A stretch of 64,000 nt of DNA from Nitrospirota bacterium (lineage in GTDB: Bacteria; Nitrospirota; Nitrospiria; Nitrospirales; Nitrospiraceae): assembly GCA_030682135.1 (NCBI GenBank), contig JAUXQT010000053.1, forward strand, positions 108,832 to 172,831, given 5' to 3'. Position 1 is the stretch's first letter; every line of letters begins with the position of its first letter. Below are positions 51,540 through 62,347 of this stretch, piece by piece. The notes beneath the pieces are model-generated. The model saw only the letters and a list, made by a program, of their open reading frames with translations. It was not told where the DNA came from and did not search any database. Position numbers and translations under genes: made by a program.

Positions 51540-54500
51540 ATGTATTTGAAATCCCTTGAAATGGCGGGGTTTAAGTCGTTCGCGGAGGCCCGGATCGAAT
51601 TTCCCGATGGCGTCACGGCCATTGTGGGGCCCAACGGAAGCGGAAAGAGTAATGTCGTCGATGCGATTCTCTGGGTACTCGGGGAACAGAGCACGAAGGC
51701 TCTGCGCAGCGAGAAGATGGAAGATGTGATTTTTAACGGGACCGAGATGCGCAAGCCTCTTGGCCTGGCCGAAGTATCGCTCGTCATCAGTGGCCTGGAT
51801 CGGATCAATGTGGATCCCTTGTCCGGGCTTTCCAGCCAGCTATCTGAATATCAGGAACTCATGATCACGCGCCGCCTGTACCGCAATGGCGACAGTGAAT
51901 ATCTCATCAATAAAACCGTCTGCCGGTTGAAGGATGTTCGGAGCATTCTGCTTGATACCAGGGCCGGAACCAAAGGTCACACGGTGATCGCCCAGGGGCA
52001 GATCGATCAGATTCTCAACGCCTCACCGCAAGATCGGCGCGAGTTGATCGAGGAAACCGCCGGGATCGTTCGGTATAAAAAACAGAAGGCCGAAGCGTTA
52101 CGCAAGTTGGATGCGACACAGCAGAATCTCTTGCGCGTGCGGGACATTATTGCCGAAGTGAAGAAACAGTTGAACTCGCTCGAGCGTCAAGCCCGGCAGG
52201 CACGGTCCTATCAGACGCTGCATCAGGAGGCAAAATCGCTGGAGATTCAGCTGCTTACGAATGAGTATCGCGTGCTTCGAACGACCATCGCGGAAGTCGA
52301 GGCGGAGCTGCAACAGCTGGGGGATCGCGAGTCCGAACAGGCTGCAGGCTTGGCACGTTTGAGCACAGAGCTTGAGCAGATCAAATTTGCGATGGCCACG
52401 GCGAGCGAGGCGATCGGGCAGCGGCGCGAGGAACTGTCGAAAGTTGAGCAGCAACAGGCGCAGGCCTTGACGGCCGCAGAAGTCGAGCGTAATCGCGGTG
52501 AGCTCTATGTGCAGCAGCAGAGCCAGGGAGGGCAGGAGCTCGAGCGCCTTACCCAGGAGCAAGCGCAGGGGACGGCGGAAATTGCGGCTCTGGAGGGTAT
52601 GCTGGTCGCGCTCGAACGTGAATGTACGGAGCGTGAGCAGGCCTTCGCGGCACTTGAGCAGGAGATGAAGGAGCTGGTCCATCAGCGCACTGCGGCCCTG
52701 GCAGAGGAAGAGCGAGGGCGCCGGGACGTCCTGAACCTGGCGGTATTGGTCGCCAATACCGAGCAGACACTGGTTCAATTGGCTGCTCGCATTCAAGAGG
52801 CGACGGATCGTGAGGTCCGTTTGGCCCGCGAGCGGGAAGATTTTCAACTGCAGCATGTCACGACAACGGACAAGCGTGAGGCGCTCAAGCAGGCCTGCCA
52901 GGAAGCAGAGCAGTTGGTGGCCGATCTGCGTAGGCAGAAGCAGGGTGTCGAAGCGGAAAGCGAGCGTGTCGCAGCCGAATTGGTCGAGGTCGATCAGTTG
53001 GTCCTTCGTCAGTCGGAAGAGTTGGCGGCGGTGGATTCTCATCTCCGGGCGTTGGAAGGTGTGCTGCAGGAAGATATGGGTTATGGGCGGCGCGGCGATG
53101 AAGAATCGACGGCGCTCAAAGCTTGCAGCGGAGTCCGCGATGCCATTGCCGAGTGGTTGGCTGTGCCTGCCGGATGGGATCGGGCTGTGGAAGCGATTTT
53201 AGGCGAGCGGGTCAGGGGCTGGTTCGTCGATAGTCCCGCCGCCGCTTGTGACGCGATCGAATTTCTCAAGGGGAAAGATCTCGGGCGGGGCACATTCATT
53301 CCTCAGCATCCTCGATGGACAGCTCGGGAAGCAGGGGCTCAAGAATGGTGGGCCGCGGTGCAGGGTCAGCCCGGTGTGGTGGGCCGTGCAGTCGATTTAA
53401 TCCCTGTCCAGGGCGAGCGTGAAGCGGCTCGCAACTATCTCTTCGACCGGATCGTATTTATCGAAACCCTCCAGGATGCGACGTCATTGTGGTCTCAGTT
53501 ATCCATCGGGGCTCCCGATGGACCGGTTCTCGTTACCCGTGCCGGGGAAATTTTGGATGCGGCCGGGACGATCACCGGTGGACAGGTCAGTGCGACGGGC
53601 GGTGTGCTGCAACGGCGGCGAGAGGTCTTGCAGCTGGATGCGCAGCGTCTGTCGCTGACGGGCTCTGTCGACGAGGGCAAGCAGCGGCGGGAGCGATTGC
53701 TGGCGCAGGGGCAGGAGTTGCGCGAACAGGGCCGGCAACTCGTCGAGTCGCTTCGCGATGCAGAAATGCGCGGGCTCTCCTTGCAAAAAGATGAAGCAGG
53801 GCTTCAGCACGTGTTGGGCAATCTCTCCCAGCGAATCGATACGCTGATGAGTGATGCACAGCGCGGTTCGGCGGAGGTGGAGCGGCTCATGCATGACACG
53901 CGTTCCACCGAAGCACAACTCGCACAGTGGGTGGCAGAGAAGGCCGGCCAGGAAGTCGGACTCAGTCGCGTGCGTGAACGGGTGGGACAGATCGATCAGG
54001 ACAAGCAGGGGCTTCAGGAGCGATTCACCGAGGCGCAGTTGGTTGCGCAGGATCTGAGGACGACTCGCGAGCACCATCGGCGCGATCTCCTACGGATCGA
54101 GCAGGAGCAACAGGCCGCGATCGCACGGATCGAGATCGTGACGCGCCATGTCGAAGGGCTGACGGTCTCGATCGAGCAGAGCCGGGCTGAACGGGAACAT
54201 CAAGAAACACGTTGTCGTGAGTTCGGCGAATTGGCCGCCCAGGTGAAGGCCCAGTTGGTCGAATTGCAAGAATCTCAGGCGCAGGATATGGCGGCGGCCC
54301 AGCAGCTCGATGCCGGGTTGGAGGAGGTTCGCCGTGCGGTGTCGTCTCTTCGTGAGTCCCGTTTGGCGGTGGAGGTCAAGAAAGCAGAAGTCCGGATGCA
54401 ATTGGGGACGGTCGAGTCTACGCTCGCTGGTACGTACCAGGTCGATCTCGCGACGCTGCTCGATGCGCCGGTTGGGGAGATGACGGCCGAACAGCTGTCG

Positions 54501-55226
54501 CTTGGCGAGGCGCCGATTCCGGAAGACCGTTCAGCCGTGAATGAGATGGCGATGAGGGAGCAACTGCAGAAACTTCGCGAGAAACTCGATCGCCTGGGGC
54601 CGATTAATCTGGCCGCGATTCAGGAGCATCAAGAATTGGATCAGCGGTATCAATTTCTCACGACGCAGGAACAAGATCTCTCCACCTCCATCGGCTCGCT
54701 CAAGGAAATCATTCAGCGGATCAACCTCACCACGAAGGATATGTTTGCCAGCACCTTTGCCGAGCTCCAGCAGAAATTCAGCGAAGTGTTCGTGAAGTTC
54801 TTTCCCGGGGGCCGGGCCGAGCTGCAATTGGTCGAGGTCCCGGCGGATGAGACGACAGAGAACCGTGGGCAACAGGATCCCGGCGTCGACATCGTGGTGC
54901 AACCGCCGGGAAAACGCCTGAAGAGTATGACCATGCTCTCGGGTGGTGAGAAGACCTTGACGGCGATGGCTTTGCTCTTCGCAAGTTTTCTGATCAGACC
55001 GACGCCGTTCTGTATTCTGGACGAAATCGACGCACCGCTGGACGAAGAGAACATCGGGCGCTTTACCAGCGTCTTGCGGGAACTCTCCGCGAGTGCACAG
55101 TTCATGGTCATCACGCACAACAAGCGGACGATGGCCATTGCAGACTCCTTGTTTGGAGTCACGATGGAAGAACCGGGCATTTCGAAAATCGTGTCGGTGA
55201 GACTGGGGAACTTGCAGCCGGTCTAA
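51540..55226 (+). CDS. smc: Chromosome segregation protein SMC
   Basis: MYLKSLEMAGFKSFAEARIEFPDGVTAIVGPNGSGKSNVVDAILWVLGEQS; coiled coil; LSGGEKTLTAMALLFASF; start at ATG 51540. Confidence 0.95.
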   Translation: MYLKSLEMAGFKSFAEARIEFPDGVTAIVGPNGSGKSNVVDAILWVLGEQSTKALRSEKMEDVIFNGTEMRKPLGLAEVSLVISGLDRINVDPLSGLSSQLSEYQELMITRRLYRNGDSEYLINKTVCRLKDVRSILLDTRAGTKGHTVIAQGQIDQILNASPQDRRELIEETAGIVRYKKQKAEALRKLDATQQNLLRVRDIIAEVKKQLNSLERQARQARSYQTLHQEAKSLEIQLLTNEYRVLRTTIAEVEAELQQLGDRESEQAAGLARLSTELEQIKFAMATASEAIGQRREELSKVEQQQAQALTAAEVERNRGELYVQQQSQGGQELERLTQEQAQGTAEIAALEGMLVALERECTEREQAFAALEQEMKELVHQRTAALAEEERGRRDVLNLAVLVANTEQTLVQLAARIQEATDREVRLAREREDFQLQHVTTTDKREALKQACQEAEQLVADLRRQKQGVEAESERVAAELVEVDQLVLRQSEELAAVDSHLRALEGVLQEDMGYGRRGDEESTALKACSGVRDAIAEWLAVPAGWDRAVEAILGERVRGWFVDSPAAACDAIEFLKGKDLGRGTFIPQHPRWTAREAGAQEWWAAVQGQPGVVGRAVDLIPVQGEREAARNYLFDRIVFIETLQDATSLWSQLSIGAPDGPVLVTRAGEILDAAGTITGGQVSATGGVLQRRREVLQLDAQRLSLTGSVDEGKQRRERLLAQGQELREQGRQLVESLRDAEMRGLSLQKDEAGLQHVLGNLSQRIDTLMSDAQRGSAEVERLMHDTRSTEAQLAQWVAEKAGQEVGLSRVRERVGQIDQDKQGLQERFTEAQLVAQDLRTTREHHRRDLLRIEQEQQAAIARIEIVTRHVEGLTVSIEQSRAEREHQETRCREFGELAAQVKAQLVELQESQAQDMAAAQQLDAGLEEVRRAVSSLRESRLAVEVKKAEVRMQLGTVESTLAGTYQVDLATLLDAPVGEMTAEQLSLGEAPIPEDRSAVNEMAMREQLQKLREKLDRLGPINLAAIQEHQELDQRYQFLTTQEQDLSTSIGSLKEIIQRINLTTKDMFASTFAELQQKFSEVFVKFFPGGRAELQLVEVPADETTENRGQQDPGVDIVVQPPGKRLKSMTMLSGGEKTLTAMALLFASFLIRPTPFCILDEIDAPLDEENIGRFTSVLRELSASAQFMVITHNKRTMAIADSLFGVTMEEPGISKIVSVRLGNLQPV

Positions 55227-55425
55227 GCAGAACGAAGTAGCTAAAACATGCGTACTTCAGAGGACTTCCGCCTCTCTGTTTCTTGACTCGGGGTAGGGTG
55301 TCTGTTATATACCCACAACGGGTAGTACTACGGGCATACGGCTCGTAGTTCGAGCTCATACGGGGACGACGCGAGTCATTCGTCTAGTCCCATCCACCCG
55401 CAGCTTTCCACAGAACAATATTATA

Positions 55426-57606
55426 ATGAATCTGATTCGAGCGTTTCTGGATCGTCTATCGGATAGTCTCTTCGTCTCCGTGCCGGAGAAGTTGGGGTTG
55501 GCGACTGAGTTGTCCAAGGCTCCACCGCTGCGTCTGGTGTCGGATAAGCCCATGATTTCCACAGCAATCGATCCTGCGATGCGGCGCCCACCCAGCCATT
55601 CCGTAAGCCCAGTGGATGCGCTTGACGACGCGGTTCGGCGTAGTCAAGCCTGGTTTTTATCCAAACAAGATGCGTCAGAGGGATACTGGGTTGCGGAGCT
55701 TGAAGCCGATACGACCTTGACCTCTGAGTACATCATGTTGCGGCGGTTTCTTGATCGGGTCGATCCGGAACGCGAGCGCAAGGCGGTGCGTTACCTCCGC
55801 TCCATGCAATTGCCCGATGGCGGCTGGCCGATTTTCTACGGTGGCCCTTCGGAGATCAGCGCCTCGGTCAAAGCCTATTTCGCCTTGAAGTTGAGCGGTA
55901 TTTCAGCCGACGAGCCCTACATGCTCCGCGCCCGCGACTGTATTCATGCCAAGGGCGGTGTGGTCTGTGCGAATGTCTTCACGAAAATCACTCTGGCTTT
56001 GTTCGAGCAGTACGATTGGGAAGGCCTTCCGAGTATGCCGCCGGAGATCATGCTCCTGCCGAAGCGGTTCTACTTCAGCATTTATGCGATTTCCTATTGG
56101 TCGCGTGCCGTCCTGATTCCCCTGTTGGTGGTGTTTGCGAATCAGCCTGTTTGCCGTATTCCCAAAGAGCAGGGGATCGACGAACTCTATGTTTTCCCGA
56201 GGGCGGAGATTCGCTATCGCGACGTCCCACCGTTCAACAAGGATCAACGGTGGTTCACTCCGCATAATTTCTTCGTCCAATTGGACGGGGTGCTTAAGCT
56301 CTACGACCGGATGCCGCTGAGTTGGTTGCGCGAGAAGGCGTTGCATAAGGCGGCCACTTGGATGTTGGACCATATCAAGGGCAGTGGCGGGTTAGGGGCC
56401 ATCTATCCGGCCATGGCGAACTCGATCGTGGCGCTTCGCTGCCTCGGGTATCAGGTCGACGATCCTTTGGTCCGGAAGGCATTCCAGGAAATTGAATCGC
56501 TGGAAGTCTATAGCATCGTGTCGATCGGCGATCAGCGCGTCGAAGCCCTCCACCTCCAGCCTTGCCACTCTCCCATCTGGGACACGGCATTACTGATGAA
56601 TGCTTTTATTGAAACTGGCATGCCACAGGACCATCCCTCGCTCCAGAAAGCGGCTGCGTACTTGGCCTCCCGCCAGACAAAAACGGTTGGAGATTGGAAG
56701 TTCTCTGCCCCCAATGCAGAACCGGGAGGCTGGTATTTCCAGTTTGAAAACGAGCTCTATCCCGATGTGGATGATTCGGCCGTCGTGTTGATGGCGTTGT
56801 CGAAAGTTCGAATGGCTCAGACGTCTGAACTGCAAGAATCGATTCAGCGGGGAACGAATTGGGTGCTCGCCATGCAAGGGTCCGATGGCGGTTGGGGCGC
56901 ATACGACAAGGATAACAATCGTATCGTGTTCAACTATATCCCCTTTGCCGATCACCATGCCCTGCTCGATCCGAGCACGTCAGACCTGACGGGACGTTGC
57001 CTCGAGATGCTTGCCGCGCTGGGCTACGATCAGACACATCCAGCTGTGGGTCCGGCTCTCCGGTTTCTGAAGCGAGAGCAGGAAGCCGATGGCAGTTGGT
57101 ATGGCCGGTGGGGCGTCAATTACATCTATGGCACCTGGTCCGTTCTAGCAGGTCTGCGAGCGATCGGGGTGGATCTTTCGGAGCCCTATATTCAGCGTGC
57201 AGTGACCTGGCTTGAGTCGAAACAGAATCCAGATGGCGGCTGGGGTGAGTCTTGTCATTCGTATGGCGACGACCCTGCGTGGAGCGGGAAGGGAGACAGC
57301 ACCCCGTCTCAAACGGCTTGGGCCATCATGGGTCTGATGTCGGCCGGGATGACCGATGCCTTCAGCGTCGCTCGCGGCATCCAGTATTTGCTCCGCCATC
57401 AACTCAAGGATGGTTCATGGGAAGAGGTTCGCCATACAGGTACCGGTTTCCCCCGGGTGTTTTATCTCCGCTACCATTGGTACTGCCAATATTTCCCGCT
57501 GTGGGCCTTGGCCATGTACCGGAACTTACGGACGCGCGGACACATGCGGGCCGATGAAGTGCGCGAGCAGGTCTTGGCATCCGGGTGTCATCGAGCCGAC
57601 CGTTGA
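55426..57606 (+). CDS. shc: Squalene-hopene cyclase
   Basis: QW repeats (PDGGWGESC, SDGGWGAYD); DXDD motif LYPDVDDSAVVLMAL. Confidence 0.95.
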   Translation: MNLIRAFLDRLSDSLFVSVPEKLGLATELSKAPPLRLVSDKPMISTAIDPAMRRPPSHSVSPVDALDDAVRRSQAWFLSKQDASEGYWVAELEADTTLTSEYIMLRRFLDRVDPERERKAVRYLRSMQLPDGGWPIFYGGPSEISASVKAYFALKLSGISADEPYMLRARDCIHAKGGVVCANVFTKITLALFEQYDWEGLPSMPPEIMLLPKRFYFSIYAISYWSRAVLIPLLVVFANQPVCRIPKEQGIDELYVFPRAEIRYRDVPPFNKDQRWFTPHNFFVQLDGVLKLYDRMPLSWLREKALHKAATWMLDHIKGSGGLGAIYPAMANSIVALRCLGYQVDDPLVRKAFQEIESLEVYSIVSIGDQRVEALHLQPCHSPIWDTALLMNAFIETGMPQDHPSLQKAAAYLASRQTKTVGDWKFSAPNAEPGGWYFQFENELYPDVDDSAVVLMALSKVRMAQTSELQESIQRGTNWVLAMQGSDGGWGAYDKDNNRIVFNYIPFADHHALLDPSTSDLTGRCLEMLAALGYDQTHPAVGPALRFLKREQEADGSWYGRWGVNYIYGTWSVLAGLRAIGVDLSEPYIQRAVTWLESKQNPDGGWGESCHSYGDDPAWSGKGDSTPSQTAWAIMGLMSAGMTDAFSVARGIQYLLRHQLKDGSWEEVRHTGTGFPRVFYLRYHWYCQYFPLWALAMYRNLRTRGHMRADEVREQVLASGCHRADR

Positions 57607-57655
57607 TCGCTCCGCTGGCCTCCGCCCTGTCGCGGGGTCGCCTCGCTGAGGATCG

Positions 57656-58432
57656 TTGATGCATCCCATCGCCATCTTTGTTGCGACTCGCTGGGAACTC
57701 CAGGCCGTTCAGCGTGCAATCGTCACGGATCGTGTGACGACCGTTTCCGGAGTTCGCTGTCACATTGGGCAGCATGGGCAGCGTGACTACTGGCTCATTC
57801 AAACCGGCGTCGGGCCTACCGCGGCCAGCGCGGTTGCTGAAAAGGTGTTGAAGGCGCAGCCGATGTCCTTGGTCTTATCCACGGGTTTTGCCTGCGCGCT
57901 GATACCGGCTGAAGTGGGTGACCTCATCGTGGGAACCGCCGTGTCGTCCGTGCCGAGTGACGGAGCGCGGGCGACGAGGCACGACTCGATATTATGTGAC
58001 GAGGCGGTTCGCTCGGATCTTCTCAGCGTGGCACAGGATGCCGGGATGGTCGTGCGAGTAGGAGCCATCGTGTCCGGGCCGACTGTGGTATGGCAGGCTG
58101 AAGGCAAGCGCCGCCTGCGTCGTTTGACTGATGCGACGGGGCTCGATATGGAAAGTGCCGCGCTGGCATCGGTGGCTCGTGACCGTGGCGTACCGATGGC
58201 CATTGTGCGGACGGTTTCCGATCTCGTGGATGAAGATCTCCCTCTTGACTTCAACCTCTTTCTCAGGCCCACTGGCTGGATAAAAGGTCTGTGGGCGCTC
58301 ATCCGCCACCCCGCTGGCTTCGCAGGGCTGAATCGACTGCGAAGGCAGAGCCGAGTGGCAGCGGATCGATTGACCGAATGGTTTCAACTTTATGCAAAGT
58401 CCGACATCGAGTCTTCTCGCTTGTCCAGGTAA
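57656..58432 (+). CDS. Hopanoid-associated phosphorylase/nucleosidase (HpnG-like)
   Basis: ATRWELQAVQRAI; ATGLDMESAALASVARDRGVPMAIVRTVSD; immediately downstream of shc. Confidence 0.78.
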   Translation: MMHPIAIFVATRWELQAVQRAIVTDRVTTVSGVRCHIGQHGQRDYWLIQTGVGPTAASAVAEKVLKAQPMSLVLSTGFACALIPAEVGDLIVGTAVSSVPSDGARATRHDSILCDEAVRSDLLSVAQDAGMVVRVGAIVSGPTVVWQAEGKRRLRRLTDATGLDMESAALASVARDRGVPMAIVRTVSDLVDEDLPLDFNLFLRPTGWIKGLWALIRHPAGFAGLNRLRRQSRVAADRLTEWFQLYAKSDIESSRLSR

Positions 58433-58435
58433 CTG

Positions 58436-59206
58436 ATGACGAATGTGATTGAACAGCTGGGTGTGCGGGCCATCCTCCGTATACAGGAGATGGGTCGCAT
58501 GTTGTTGTTTGTGCTGTCGGCCTGTGCCTGGCTGGTGCGGCCTCCCTTTCGATTCCATCAAATCATGAAACAGCTCCACTTCATCGGGTATAAATCCGTG
58601 TTTGTCGTCGTGCTCACGGCGGGTTTTACGGGGATGGTGCTGGCGCTTCAAGGCTATTACAGCTTGCGGAAGTTCGGCTCCGAGGGGTTGCTGGGTTCTG
58701 CGGTGGCGTTGAGCATGATCCGGGAGTTGGGACCGGTGCTGGCGGCGTTGATGGTGACGGCGCGGGCTGGGTCAGCCATGACTGCTGAGATCGGCATCAT
58801 GCGGATTACGGAGCAGATCGATGCGCTCGATACGATGGCGATCAACCCGATGCAATATCTGATCGCACCGAAATTGGTGGCGGGCGTGATCGGGGTGCCG
58901 TTGCTCGTGGCGATCTTCGATGTGGTCGGTATCTATGGCGGATCCCTCGTCGGAGTGGATTTGTTGGGCGTGAGCGAAGGGGCCTACTGGAACTCGATCG
59001 AGTCGGCCGTGGAATGGAAAGATATCTACGGCGGCATCCTCAAGTCGATCAGCTTCGGGCTGATCATCAGTTGGATCTGTTGTTATAAAGGGTTCTACAC
59101 GAGACAGAGTGCCGAGGGATTGGGGAGTGCCACGACGGAGGCCGTGGTCTTGTCGTCGGTGCTCATCCTCGTCTGGGATTATTTTCTGACCTCAGTCTTG
59201 CTCTAA
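58436..59206 (+). CDS. mlaE: MlaE-family ABC transporter permease
   Basis: VVLTAGFTGMVLALQGYYSLRKFGSEGLLGSAVALSMIRELGPVLAALMVTARAGSAMTAEIG. Confidence 0.93.
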   Translation: MTNVIEQLGVRAILRIQEMGRMLLFVLSACAWLVRPPFRFHQIMKQLHFIGYKSVFVVVLTAGFTGMVLALQGYYSLRKFGSEGLLGSAVALSMIRELGPVLAALMVTARAGSAMTAEIGIMRITEQIDALDTMAINPMQYLIAPKLVAGVIGVPLLVAIFDVVGIYGGSLVGVDLLGVSEGAYWNSIESAVEWKDIYGGILKSISFGLIISWICCYKGFYTRQSAEGLGSATTEAVVLSSVLILVWDYFLTSVLL

Positions 59207-59210
59207 TTTC

Positions 59211-59966
59211 ATGATCAAGCTCGTTGGCGTCGAAAAAAAGCTGGGTGGACAACCGGTGTTGCAGGGCGTCGACCTCTCGATCCCCGTCGGCAAGCTGACG
59301 ACCATTATCGGCCGCAGTGGAGAGGGAAAGAGTGTGCTCCTCAAGCACATGATCGGGCTGATGCAGCCCGATCGCGGTGAGGTGTGGGTCGGCGATGTGG
59401 AGATTTCACGGTTGTCGGGCACACGGTTGAACGACGTGCGGAAACGTTTTGCCATGCTGTTTCAGGGGGCCGCACTGTTCGATTCTCTTTCGGTTTTCGA
59501 GAACGTGGCCTTCCCGTTGCGCGAGAAATTGCGCATGAAGGGCTCGGCGGTGACCAAACGGGTTGAGGAAAAGCTCGGGGAAGTCGGGCTGGCGGGCATG
59601 GGACACAAGTTTCCTGCCGAGTTGAGCGGGGGGATGCGAAAACGGGCAGGATTGGCACGGGCGTTGGTCATGGAGCCGGAAATCATTCTCTTCGATGAGC
59701 CCACGACCGGGCTGGATCCGTTGATGGCGAAATCGATTCACGATTTAATCGTCACGATGCAGCGGCGGTTCGGTTTTACGGCGGTGATGGTCAGCCATGA
59801 AATTCCGGAGATCTTCGGGATTTCCGACTGGGTGGCAATACTTCGGAAAGGCAAGATTGCGTTGATGGCCCCGGCCGCTGAGTTCCAGCGGACTACCGAT
59901 CCGGAGATTCACGAATTTATTTCAGTCGGTGGGACTGTGGCGTTGCCTGGATCGCTCGTTGGGTGA
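59211..59966 (+). CDS. mlaF: MlaF-family ABC transporter ATPase
   Basis: Walker A IGRSGEGKSVLLKHMIGL; signature LSGGMRKRAGLARALVMEPEIILFDEPTTGLDP. Confidence 0.94.
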   Translation: MIKLVGVEKKLGGQPVLQGVDLSIPVGKLTTIIGRSGEGKSVLLKHMIGLMQPDRGEVWVGDVEISRLSGTRLNDVRKRFAMLFQGAALFDSLSVFENVAFPLREKLRMKGSAVTKRVEEKLGEVGLAGMGHKFPAELSGGMRKRAGLARALVMEPEIILFDEPTTGLDPLMAKSIHDLIVTMQRRFGFTAVMVSHEIPEIFGISDWVAILRKGKIALMAPAAEFQRTTDPEIHEFISVGGTVALPGSLVG

Positions 59967-59983
59967 GAGGGGGAGTACTTAGG

Positions 59984-60427
59984 ATGGAAAAAGCCAAGTT
60001 GGAGATGGTGGTCGGTGTATTCGTGCTCGTCGGTATCTTGTGCCTCGGGTATCTGGCGGTCAAGCTCGGAAAGCTTGAGCTGGTCGGCGGAAACGTCTAT
60101 GAAGTCGAGGCGCAGTTCAATACGGCTTCGGGGCTCAAGTCCGGTTCGACGGTCGAAATCGCCGGTGTCGAAGTCGGTCGGGTTCGAGGCATCGTGCTTA
60201 AAGAGGATCGCGCGATGGTCAAACTGGCGGTCAATAACACCGTCAAGCTCTATACGGACACGATTGCGTCGATCAAGACCCGAGGCATCATTGGAGAAAA
60301 ATTCTTGAATTTATCTCCGGGAGGGGGTGGCGATCCGCTCAAGCCGGGGGATACGATACGCGATACTGAATCGGGCCTCGATCTTGAGGAGTTGGTGAGT
60401 CAGTATGTGCATGGCAAAGTGAACTGA
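59984..60427 (+). CDS. mlaD: MlaD-family MCE-domain protein
   Basis: MCE domain VEAQFNTASGLKSGSTVEIAGVEVGRV; N-terminal TM. Confidence 0.92.
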   Translation: MEKAKLEMVVGVFVLVGILCLGYLAVKLGKLELVGGNVYEVEAQFNTASGLKSGSTVEIAGVEVGRVRGIVLKEDRAMVKLAVNNTVKLYTDTIASIKTRGIIGEKFLNLSPGGGGDPLKPGDTIRDTESGLDLEELVSQYVHGKVN

Positions 60428-60473
60428 CCGTCCGATCGTAGAGAACGGGCGGGCATTTAGCAGGGGGGTATCC

Positions 60474-61127
60474 ATGGAGATCAAGGGGTCTGCCGGTCGA
60501 TCAGCGCAGAGATGTAGTTGGGCTAGGGCCGCGAGCGGGATGGCCTGTCTCCTGTTGTTGCTCGGCGTCGTGGCGGTCCAGCCGGCAGTCGCGGGCGGCG
60601 CGACCGAGGCCATGAAGAGCACCATCGACGAGGTGCTCAGGGTCATCCAGGACAAAGAACTGAAGCAGCCGGCACGAGCTGAAGAGCGTCGGAAGAGATT
60701 GGAGCAGGTTGTCGGGGACCGGTTCGATTATCCTGAAATGTCGAGACGGGCGCTCGGAGCTCCCTGGAATACGCTCGCCGATAAAGACAAACAAGAGTTC
60801 GTTGCCCTGTTCCAGACGCTTTTGACGAATTCCTATGCCGATAAAGTCGAGACCTATTCCGGTGAGGGGGTGCAGTACCTCAATGAACGGGTCGATAAGG
60901 AGTTTGCCGAGGTGCGGACGAAGGTACTGACCGGCAAGACTGAAATTCCTCTCGATTACCGCCTGCTCAACAAGGGTGTGGAGTGGCGAGTCTACGATGT
61001 GGTGGTGGACGGCGTGAGTTTGGTGAGTAACTACCGTGGACAGTTCACGAAAATTCTCCGCTCCTCAAGTTATGCCGACTTGGTCGATCAGCTCCGCAAG
61101 AAGTCCGATAAGATTAAAGCCCCGTAG
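60474..61127 (+). CDS. mlaC: MlaC-family lipid-binding periplasmic protein
   Basis: DYPEMSRRALGAPWNTLADKDKQEFVALFQTLLTNSYADKVETYSGE. Confidence 0.9.
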   Translation: MEIKGSAGRSAQRCSWARAASGMACLLLLLGVVAVQPAVAGGATEAMKSTIDEVLRVIQDKELKQPARAEERRKRLEQVVGDRFDYPEMSRRALGAPWNTLADKDKQEFVALFQTLLTNSYADKVETYSGEGVQYLNERVDKEFAEVRTKVLTGKTEIPLDYRLLNKGVEWRVYDVVVDGVSLVSNYRGQFTKILRSSSYADLVDQLRKKSDKIKAP

Positions 61128-61144
61128 AGATTTCCAGGAACTCC

Positions 61145-62347
61145 ATGACCAGCTTGCGCGGCTGTATCGCCGTTGCCCTCCTGTTTCTTGCGGCGAATGT
61201 CGTCTCGTTGCCTGAGGCCGTACGAGCCGACGTGCAATACTTCCCGGTTCCGTCCGTGTCGACCAGCAAGAACGATGGGAACGATGTCGGGCTGATCACG
61301 CCGATATTGATTACAGATCCCGATGGGGAGCTGAAATACATCGTCGCGCCGATGGTTGTTCGCAATTCCATCGTGGGGACGCGCGGGGCGCTCAATCTGT
61401 TTCGCTACGAACCGGGGGGGCGTGAAATACGGTTCATCGGCTCCTTCACGGAGCGGATCGAGCGGAAACTGGTCTTCAGTTATGCCGACCCAGCCTTCAG
61501 CCAGGGACGCTACTCCCTGAATTTCGGCGCCTCGTTTTTCAAGAATGCCACCTCTCGTTTTTTCGGGTTAGGCGAAGCGACCTCTGAGCCGCAACAGACG
61601 AACTATACGGCGCGTGAGGGGCGAGCGAATTGGCGATTCGGGGTCTATGCCAACGAAGTGACCCAGATTTCCGTCGGCCAGCGTGTCCGCGACGTGCGTC
61701 TGCAGAAGGGCGCCACCGATCTTCCCTTTACCGGTGACCGATTTTCGACGGTGGATGGCGTGCAGGGCGAGTCGATCATTCTCGGCCACCGGGCGACGTT
61801 CTATTACGATACGCGTAATAATTTGGTCACGCCTACCGATGGGATGGCCGTGACGGCGTATGCCGAGGTCAATCAGAATATTCGCAACGGCGATCATCCC
61901 GTCTATTCCCGCTACGAAGTCGAGGTGAAGAAACTGTTCCCAAGCGAGTCGAAGCGCGCAATTCTCGTCGTGCGTGCGGACCTCCAGGCAACCATCGGGA
62001 CACAGGTTCCTTTCTTCGAGCAAAGTTCATTGGGCGGGCAAAACAATTTGCGTGGATTCGGCGTCGACCGCTTTATCGACAAGCATCTCGTGTCGCTCAG
62101 TATCGAGGAGCGGATTCATTTGGCGAGGACGAGGGTTGCGGGCGTCATCGCGGATTTCGAAGTCGCGCCGTTCCTGGATACCGGTCAGGTCTTCAATGAC
62201 TATAAGGACGTCAGCTTTAAGAGTTATCGCATGACTCCTGGTGTCGGATTTCGCGGCATCGTGCGACCCAATGTCGTCGGACGTGTCGATTACGGCTACA
62301 GCCGGGAAGGCGGCGCGATCTATGCCGGGTTAGACTTTCCCTACTAA
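61145..62347 (+). CDS. Omp85/D15-like outer membrane beta-barrel protein
   Basis: GHRATFYYDTRNNLVTPTDGMAVTAYAEVNQ...SSLGGQNNLRGFGVDRFIDK...VGRVDYGYSREGGAIYAGLDFPY; signal peptide. Confidence 0.82.
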   Translation: MTSLRGCIAVALLFLAANVVSLPEAVRADVQYFPVPSVSTSKNDGNDVGLITPILITDPDGELKYIVAPMVVRNSIVGTRGALNLFRYEPGGREIRFIGSFTERIERKLVFSYADPAFSQGRYSLNFGASFFKNATSRFFGLGEATSEPQQTNYTAREGRANWRFGVYANEVTQISVGQRVRDVRLQKGATDLPFTGDRFSTVDGVQGESIILGHRATFYYDTRNNLVTPTDGMAVTAYAEVNQNIRNGDHPVYSRYEVEVKKLFPSESKRAILVVRADLQATIGTQVPFFEQSSLGGQNNLRGFGVDRFIDKHLVSLSIEERIHLARTRVAGVIADFEVAPFLDTGQVFNDYKDVSFKSYRMTPGVGFRGIVRPNVVGRVDYGYSREGGAIYAGLDFPY

